NCBI GenBank assembly: GCA_031310005.1
Contig: CM062380.1
Span: forward strand, 496,001 to 560,000
Direction: 5' to 3'
DNA length: 64,000 nt
DNA from: Dactylellina haptotyla
Lineage: Eukaryota > Ascomycota > Orbiliomycetes > Orbiliales > Orbiliaceae
In this document: piece by piece, positions 56,127 to 64,000 of the stretch
Layout of the letters: each line of letters opens with the position of its first letter
Position numbering within the stretch: the first letter of the stretch is position 1
Translations under genes and position numbers: made by a program
The notes under the pieces: model-generated
Database searches by the model: none
Told to the model about the DNA's origin: nothing
The model's input: only the letters and a program-made list of their open reading frames with translations

Positions 56127-59100
56127 TTTGCAAGAAAGGGTATTTATAGCTGATATAAAAGTGTGAAGCTGGATATATAGTGATATCGGGATGGAGTTCA
56201 GGTTGTTTGTCTGAGGGATGAGGTTGAAAGAAGGTTGAGGCGGGGCGGATGGAGGAGGTTCATTTATATAGCTGCGGTGGTACACGCTCCTGCTGCCCTC
56301 CCCCACGTCGAAAACCCCATCTTATCCGCAAAGGTAAGTTGCATACGATTCTTCCCCTGCGACCTCACCAGCAATGCCTGACCGTAACCCAAGGGCGAGT
56401 CTAGCAGCGTCGTAACCCCCGAAGGATACTGTACGCTGAATTCTGCGGGCGGGTTTAGGATCGAGCGGCAGCTAGTGAAGGCTTCCAAGTCCCACCGACG
56501 GTCTTCGCCGTGCAAGCTATGTCCGAAGCTACCAGGGCAAATGGTTCGTACCGCGATAACCTCCTCAGAGCTCCGGTGGCAGAGACGGAAGAAGAAGAGG
56601 AGCCTTCGCGGCTTGTCTCAAGCCGGATGTCGACTCCAGAGCCCAGAACTGGTACTTGGTTGGGCCGACCGTTTCATGCCGGACATCCTCGCTCTCGAAT
56701 TCTTCTTGAGTAGTCAAGTCCAATGCACCTTTACCGAGTTCTTATGCGAGAAAATTGTGGGGTGGCATGCGTCATGGGTGCGGCCGATTGGCTTACATGT
56801 ATTTAATGAATTCTACCTACTCTCTAAAGTGAGTAGCTAGTACCTCTCAACCCGCCGGTGACTTTCATATTGGAAGCTCATACCCCTTGTCCTCTTGTCA
56901 TGGCCATGCGCATGGGTGCTTGATAGATGGAAAGCCAATGCTCAGTCAGCCAAGTTCCTCTTGCGTGGCCTTTGCTGGGTCTCGAAAACCAAGGCATTCG
57001 CACTTTCGCCCAATGGGTAAACGGACCCGGATAGGAACGAGATAATCTCTCCTGCACCTGCGCACTCGAGTTCATCCGATGTTGGCGGATTTAAGACCCC
57101 GCATGAAAAACTGCATCGTTGTGTTGGGAAGGTGCGGCAGATAACAGGCCTGAAGGTATCCGCTAACCCGCCGCCAATAGGTCACAGGTTTCGGTTCATT
57201 AGGCATAATCAATCTTATCTAAGAATATGTCAATGAAGGTTTTTCTGCAGTCCATCTGAAACATATTTCTAGTCCATGAAGGCAATTGAAAGCCTTAGGA
57301 TATAAAAACCGAATTATGGCTATATCGCGATCATTCAGGTGCACTTATGCAGCTTGAGCAAAACCCCAAAATCTGGCGTTTAGGGTGAGGATTTCCGTCC
57401 CTGGAATAGCACCAGTTCCCAGCTGCAGTGAATATTGCGTTTGGCGCAATCGCAATTGTGACCCTAGGCTTGTGTTGGTCTGGCATGTGTCCGGAAGCTT
57501 GATACTATCTCGGTGTAACTTATTGCTTGAATAGGCCAGGACATCAGAAGCGAGCGGAAATAATAGGGACTGATTTCTTGTCATAAATGCAATTGTCTGA
57601 ACTAGAAATCTAATCAGAGACATCAAATGCTGCATGAGACCGGCGCACCCGTGCCGTTAGGGTTGGTTGCCTTGGTCTGGGTTCCACCGCTTACACCATC
57701 CAGGTGAGTTCTAGATTCTGGCTCAACCATGCAACGAGTAGAACACCATGAATTCTATCTCGTAATCCAAAAGGTCTGGGCAGGTTTGACTCTAGAGGAG
57801 TTTGGTTCTATGCGTTTTGTTGTTTCTAAACGTACATTTTCTTATCTTAGTTACCAATTGACATTCTACTTTCTCAATGACGGCAATCGAAAAATAGAAC
57901 ATTCGATATATTTTAATACGGATCGTTCTAACACGTATTTTAGGGTAAGGAATCCGTTCAGAAAATATCTTCTTTATTTCTATTTTCTTCTTTGACCGGC
58001 GACCGATACTGACTTTACTAACCTCTGATGGGAATATTCTGCTGGTGGGCCTAGGAGAACGCATTTGCATTCTATAGATCTAGGGCGGCCTTAAATCCAT
58101 TAGGGTAACGGATCCGTCCCCCCAATTCGAGATGCCATACCTTAGATTGCTTGATTGCCTCTTTGTTCGAAAGAAATACTAGTTTACCGAATTGAGAAAT
58201 CACTAGAACGCCATTGGATGACAAATCTCTAAGATCCCGTTCTCTAATCAGCCCTCCTTCTCGTCGATATTGCCTAGGTTCATGAACTATGCATAAGATG
58301 GAAAAAGAATTTTGGGGTCCAGGTATGTGTTGGCCAGTCTGTTCCCCGGCCTACCCAGTGGCTGTATCAAGGGAAAAAGCCTCAGCATGCTAGACGTCGC
58401 AAACGCTGGCACGTAAACGTTAGCCCTATATAATTATACCGCCTCATCTTGAAATAGAATGTTCTTCGGGGGGGGTATTTGCGGCTATTAGATAGCGAAT
58501 ATACGTGATGATTGCCGTCAAGTTGAACTTGACTTTGCACAGACAAGCATATTCTGAGGCGGAGTGCTCTGTCTCTAGCCAGGGTTCGGATGTAATCCCG
58601 CCATACCTGTCATATTCTCGAACCCGCGTTCTCTCAGCCCGCCGTTAGGGCTGACCGGAGAACATTGAAACGGGATCTCGAGAGAGCCGACAAAAACGTC
58701 CATATATGATGGATCAGGAAGGCTAGTGAAATGAGATGTTTCAGAGACGAGGTTTGGAAAGATCCTCCTGAAGAGGTATAATTTGGATATTATTATCCTG
58801 AGCGCCGACCGCAATATTTAAAATATATTTTTGGTCCGCGAGGTTGAGTGAACAGCCCGGTAAGCTCAGCCCTGTAGACACTGAACCAAACCCTCACATC
58901 GTGACTTCTTGGCTTTGGTGTGGATAAGTGTTTGCGGGCCAAGCCATCGCTCAGCCTTGACATTCCCACCACCGAAGCGCGGGCAAAGACATCGTGGGTT
59001 TCGCCTGTGTGGCGAGCTTGGGTGTAACGGACGTGTCGACTTGTCGAATTCCGTGCCCGGAAATGCATGAACTGAAGGGGAAGAAAGGCAATTCGGTGCA

Positions 59101-60117
59101 TATGTCGGCTCACGAACCGCGACCCAGTTTTGCAGCATGCAAGTTTGGCGGGAGCGCACGAGACCAGGGCCTCTTTCCGAGGGCGCAGCGCAAAGTGCAG
59201 CACGATGCTCGCCAACGGCATGGAATTCCAAATTCGAAGCGGAACTACATCAGCCACGATTCTTCCAATCGAGCAAACCATGCAGTGCCAATGCGCGTGA
59301 ATTGCATGCATTGCACCCTCCATGAACATCCCATCCTGCATTGCACCCTTCTGGATACTGGGAGAGGGATAGTTCTCTTTAGACAACTTCAACCGAAAGG
59401 GAAGAGTTTAGACTCGAGAACTTTTGGCTTGGCATAGGCTAGGGCTCGCCTCCTATTCGTTTTAGTGCCGTTCGATGAAACGCAGAAAAAACGGACAAGC
59501 TGTCGGCCGATCTATCGCGGCCGGGGATCGCTACTAAACCACTAAAGTATTGGAAGAGGGGGTTCTGTGGACTGGACAGGTATGTTGTATTCTCGGAACC
59601 GCCCTCGTGATTCTGGTCGGCTCCCATACCTCTCCCTGGTTCTGGGCTGGCACTCCTGGTGTTTAGATATTGATTTATATCTTTAGAATCTCGCCTTGTT
59701 GGCCCAGTGTGTTCCTAGCTTCCCACTGTTCTTCCTTCGGTGGCCCGGCAGGAAATTCAAACGAATATTCCCAAAACATCCGACACCCAGCAACTTCCCC
59801 GCATGTGGCCCTAAAGGAACAATAGACAGTAGATGAAACACCTTCGCGCCAAAATTTCCCTTTCGATTCCACTTTGGCACAAAGCTGCATCCGCTTCCTG
59901 GGATCGAAAATCGACGACGGTGTTTACAGACGCAATAACCAACCCTTAGTAAGACTGTCTCGTAATACGAGATTTAATGAAAGTCCAATTTTGGGGTCTT
60001 ACTATCTCGCCGTACATAAATTTATAAAAATATATCAGGGGAACTGCCGCTTTCTTAAATTTTGACCAGTTTTGCCCAATTCAGTCGTCGGCGGTGCTGG
60101 ATATCATTGCTACAGAA
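56127..60117. other. Intergenic with a GC-rich, open patch
   Basis: No firm gene. 56280-56720 is GC-rich and open in several frames on both strands (see findings). 57860-58080 is AT-rich. 59280-59360 has a GCATTGCACCCT direct repeat. Frames at 58793-59437 appear on both strands and are composition effects. Confidence 0.4.
56263..56270 (-). promoter_or_regulatory. Candidate TATA box for GFA-like gene
   Basis: TATATAAA on the minus strand, about 140 bases before the ATG at 56126. Confidence 0.5.
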
Positions 60118-63061
60118 ATGGCTGTTCGACAACCAACTTGGGGGCCGAGTCCCTCCTCAGCCACGGATCCCTATCAGCATCTTCGGGATCACAATATATC
60201 ACCGATTTCACCGTTAGCGTCAAGAAGCCCAAGTTCTAGACCATTTCTTTCTCATCATTCTTCTCATGGTAAGGATATTAAAACGCTGATGCCTCCCCGA
60301 ACTAACGTTGTAAATTAATAAAAATTCCGCTTGAGTTGGCTTTGAGCTTTTCGGCACTTTTAAACAAAACTATTAAAATACTAATGGTGAACAAAAATAG
60401 GGAGTCGCGGAATGAGTTTCTCTGACACTCTTTCTCCTCAATCTGGTACGCCAATAATTTTGCCCCATGGATATCTACCATTCGGCTCAGAGCGACGACA
60501 CTCATTCTCAAGTTCAGATATAAATCGTATCGGGCATGAAAGAAGTGCCTCTATTGACACTACATGGGAGGCGTCTTGGGGTGAGCGACCAAGGAGCTCG
60601 AATGGATTTTATCCACCGACTCCTACCATATCGCCTCCTCAAGGTGGTTCGTTCGCAGGGTTTTCTCCAATACACCGTCAGACTTCCATGCCAACGGAAA
60701 CAACTATGAATCTGTTTGTGCCTAGCGGAGTTGATTTTCCAAGTCAGTTTCTCATCCCTATGTATCTTCCGCAAAGATCTCGAGCTAGGTAAACTGACTC
60801 TAGTAGATCTCATGAAACAATGGTTAAACCCGATAGACTTTCAGTTAGAACGACTTCAGCTACAGAAGGCGAGAACAGAAGGGACTTTTGACTGGCTAGT
60901 TACAACTGACGGCCAATTCACACGATGGCTTAGGTCCATTGAATCGAACTCTGCAGTTTTATGGCTATGCGATAGACCTGGAGTCGGGAAAAGCGTCGCG
61001 ACATCCCTAATTCTCCAAGCCGTCGAGGCCCATGCCTTTACCGAAAGGCTCTCATTTGCGTATATCTTCGGTAAAAGAGCCAACAAACTTAACCCGGCTC
61101 CCCAGGCTATCGATTTCATCAAAAGTCTCGCATTCCAGATCTTCCGATCATACCCTGTCCGTAACGGGGAAACCCCCCAAGGCTGGAATACCTACCTTAA
61201 ATATGCCGCCCAAATCCCGACTATGGATCAAGCTGTCGAGTTTCTTGGGGACCTGTTGAAAAACCGACGGACTTATCTCGTAGTAGATGGTATCGACGAA
61301 TGTCTACAGCCCTCTGAAGTTCTCGAGGCGATACTAGGGCTTCCGACCGTCGCGGATGGGACCACTCGAATCCTAATCTCATCTCGGATGCGACCGGACG
61401 CCTTCGACCCTGATGGTCTATTCCCCGTTATTCGACTCACGCCACAGCAGGGTGTTTATTCCGCTGATTTGAGAATATTTGTGGAAGATGAGATGTCGAA
61501 GATTGAAGGTTTTCATAGACGGTCAGAGAGATTTGGCGAAGCCATATCCAAGGTCATCGCTGCTTCGGATGGCAACTTTCTGTGGGCCTCTGCTCTCCTA
61601 ACTGATTTAAAACTCGCACAAGCCCAAGGCAGATTTTGGGAAACAATTACAACCATTCCGATGGAAATCAGAATTCTAGTAAAGCAGGAACTTTGGAAGA
61701 TCTGGCAAAAGCCGGAATCTAAACGCCGGTTAACTTTGGAAGTTCTCGAATGGACAATCTTTTGCATGGAACCCCTGATGGTTGGATCATTCCCCTTTGG
61801 CAGATTATTCGGTTCCGACGGTTCTTTCCTTGACTACGAACACCGCCGTGTCGATAGATCGCGATTCTTGCTACGATTTGGCACCGAGTTTCTCATGTTT
61901 CCGACACTCAATGGAAAGTTCGAGCTCTTCCACCATCGCCTAGCAGATTACATACTTCTTACAAGCATCGAAGAGAATCCCCAATTTCAGCTTACCGATG
62001 GCCCTACCCGCTTAGCGCTGAGCTGCGTTCGCTACATGTCCTCATCTTCTTTCCAAGAGTCTCTGACTTCGGAAAACTACCAGCACACCAGCCTTCACAA
62101 CTCGCAGGGAGGCGCAAAGACCTATTTGCGCTCGAAGTATCGTTGTCTTGAGTATAGTTCCAAGCATTTAGTTGATCATTTGCTTAAAGTTAGTGATGTT
62201 ACGACAGAGGATGGTTCTGATCTAGTCTCGTCACTTATCACCTTTTTCCTTTCAACAAATGCTGTTACATGGGTGGAAGCCGCTCAGGTCTTCGATTCAA
62301 GCTTTAACAGGGCATTCGTCAACAACTGTCCAGAATTGTTAGACTGGGTCACAAGCGTTGTCGCGGTTCACCCTCGATGGAGAGATTCTCTTCATGCTTT
62401 TACCACGAGACTTGACCACCTGAAGCGCATCGTAAACTCCGGTAGCCGTCTATCCCAACCACAGAATCAGACTCGACCGAGGTCCGTTACGTACGAGTCG
62501 CCTGCAATACGCATTACCAATTTCTCCGACGAGCCAGAACAGCCCGTGGAGGGAATTAATAGGAGCAGGAGTAGGAGCCCTAGAGGAATTGGCAGTCTGT
62601 TCACTTCATTCGGTAGCGGAGGAGATACATCGCGAAGCCCACAACGACGCACGCGAGAAGAAGTTGAGCAGGGCGTAGAAAGAAGATCGCCCGCTAGAAC
62701 CACCTTCCCCTTGTCGGACACAGAAATTCGGCGCAGTTCCACCGGTGCAGTATACAGCGGAATCGCTATAGCGAATGCCAGCGCGAGCGGTGCCGTACCA
62801 TTACAATACCATTATCCCGTCCGACAAGAGCCATGCCTAGGTTGGACTCATCCAGCTCCGGCATCACAGCCATACTCCCAATCGCACCCTGGTCCGCAAC
62901 TCTCACATTCAGCGTTCGGTCCACCTGCGCAGCAACCCTCTTACGGATCACCACCTCAACCGCAGCAATTTTCTCCATATCCAATGCAAGAATACTATGG
63001 CCCTACTTATCGTCAAGATGAACATGTAGAGCCGCCACCACCTTACATGCGATATGCATGA
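60118..63061 (+). CDS. NACHT-type STAND NTPase with disordered N- and C-termini
   Basis: Exon 1 is 60118-60268 (start MAVRQPTWGPSPSSATDP). Exon 2 begins at 60401 after a clear ATAG acceptor. The main exon runs to 63061. Frame must change between 60676 and 60777. A GTCAGT donor at 60743 with an AAAG acceptor at 60776 fits (925 aa), but implies a 34-base intron; 60677-60725 also fits. Residues 1-165 are Ser/Pro-rich. Residue 195 onward (GTFDWLVTTDGQFTRWL) is the usual lead-in to a NACHT domain. Walker A is CDRPGVGKS, with Asp in place of the first Gly. Walker B is TYLVVDGIDEC, and RILISSRMRP is sensor-like. The C-terminal 250 residues are disordered with Arg/Ser and Pro/Gln tracts ending PPPPYMRYA, without ankyrin, WD or TPR repeats. 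The role may be in non-self recognition or signalling, by family analogy. Confidence 0.85.
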
Positions 63062-64000
63062 GCTGTTCGCTCCCAAACTTTTTTCTTGTCCCTCTTTTTT
63101 TAAAAATTTATTCCTCTGACCACGTCAGTCGGCAGCTTTAGTTTGGTGAACCAGGGACCATCTGCCGAAATTTTCACCTTATCGTTTACCAAACATTATG
63201 AATGTTTTTGTTTTTAATAACCTACTCTCGCTAGTTTTTACAAGGGAGTTGTGATGACGGCCTATTCGGTATTGGGCACAATATAGACTTTCGGATCTTG
63301 TTTACTTAGCGATTTTGTAATACCATGTATAATATTTAGGAGAAATTTGATGGCAAATTCTATTTATTGTCTACACATTGCCAGTATATTAGCCTCACTT
63401 TTAACCCAAGAAACTTAGCGGGTGGAGTGTCGGCGAAACTTGCCAAAAAAGAGATTAGCTAGCTGGATCTGCATGCATGGCGACAGATTGAATTCCTGTC
63501 GGCTTATTGAACATGGGAATCCTTTCGCACGATTATTCGATTGCTCCCTGAGAACCATAGCCAAGAGCCTTTTCACCCGGGTACTCTACTTTAATTACCT
63601 CTTTTGATATTCTTGTATTCCTGTGGCATGAAACACGTTCGATTTCGGAGTTAGCTTTGTTCCGCCCCGAGTGGGTGTGCCGACAGCCCCGTCCCCGTGA
63701 TACCAGTATATATTGCAGGGGAATACCTAGCTAGGGACCTCACTTCATGCGTGCCACAAAATCAGCCCAGATGCCGGCTACGTTAGTACAAATTGAGAAA
63801 ATACCTGGAGCTGAGTGCTGGTTTGACGCACGGTGCTATGATGAACGCTGTCATTATACTTGATTTGTCAGCGAAGCCTTGACACCCGCCCGTATTCAGC
63901 CTTCTTGATCTACGCGGATGCATGCCGAATAATCTACTTTAGCTATTAGCCTGTGTCGAGCGGGGTATAGCGAACGAGGGACGGGGGGAGAGGGAGAGCG
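63062..64000. other. Right-edge intergenic region
   Basis: 3' flank of the NACHT gene, AT-rich to about 63420. The short frame at 63422-63607 has no support. The last bases are GA/G-rich. No gene seen. Confidence 0.45.

Noticed and set aside
58793-59437. Overlapping frames of 199 and 147 residues on opposite strands
   Set aside because: Both are open at once, and neither has a family motif or splice context.

Overview
The window is nuclear DNA from a filamentous ascomycete (Pezizomycotina). The evidence is short GT-AG introns of about 50-110 bases, fungal families such as PF20684-type 7TM 'rhodopsin' proteins, DUF1996, CBM1 and NACHT NTPases, and CT-rich and polypyrimidine leaders. A leotiomycete is possible but cannot be established from the sequence alone. 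I see no rRNA or tRNA gene, no CRISPR array, and no intact transposon or virus-like element.

Genes lie in two groups. The left third (0.6-16 kb) is fairly dense. It holds a secreted protein with a jelly-roll-like C-terminal module (629-1821), a six-exon 7TM protein (3992-2183), a possible two-exon membrane peptide (5751-5287), an unrecognised intracellular protein (7972-6812), a C2H2 zinc-finger protein (9729-8752), a convergent pair of 'signal peptide, long ectodomain, two membrane spans' proteins (10960-12144 and 13510-12431), and a strongly codon-biased secreted DUF1996 protein (15712-14150). A third protein of the two-span layout sits alone at 21249-22784.

The middle (16-42 kb) is gene-poor. 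It contains a four-exon secreted alpha-carbonic anhydrase (28152-29230), a decayed protein-kinase fragment (about 30113-30390), a doubtful two-exon gene (32220-32695), a small Cys-rich protein (35545-35808), and long AT-rich stretches with microsatellites and two palindromes. One of these is a perfect 28-bp palindrome.

The right part (42-63 kb) carries a zinc-finger/zinc-ribbon regulator behind a long low-complexity leader (42646-44388), a zinc alcohol dehydrogenase (46983-45694), a second 7TM protein (51149-49510), a secreted protein with several CBM1-like modules and no catalytic domain (53684-54940), a GFA/CENP-V-fold protein (56126-55501), and a NACHT-type STAND NTPase (60118-63061).

No single pathway unites these genes. 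The theme is the cell surface and secretion (CBM, CBM1, DUF1996, carbonic anhydrase, three two-span surface proteins, two 7TM proteins), with two likely transcription regulators, one or two small-molecule enzymes and one innate-immunity-type NTPase. No biosynthetic core enzyme was seen, so I do not call a metabolite cluster. Exon borders were worked out by hand from splice motifs and frame continuity; where a junction is uncertain, the entry says so.
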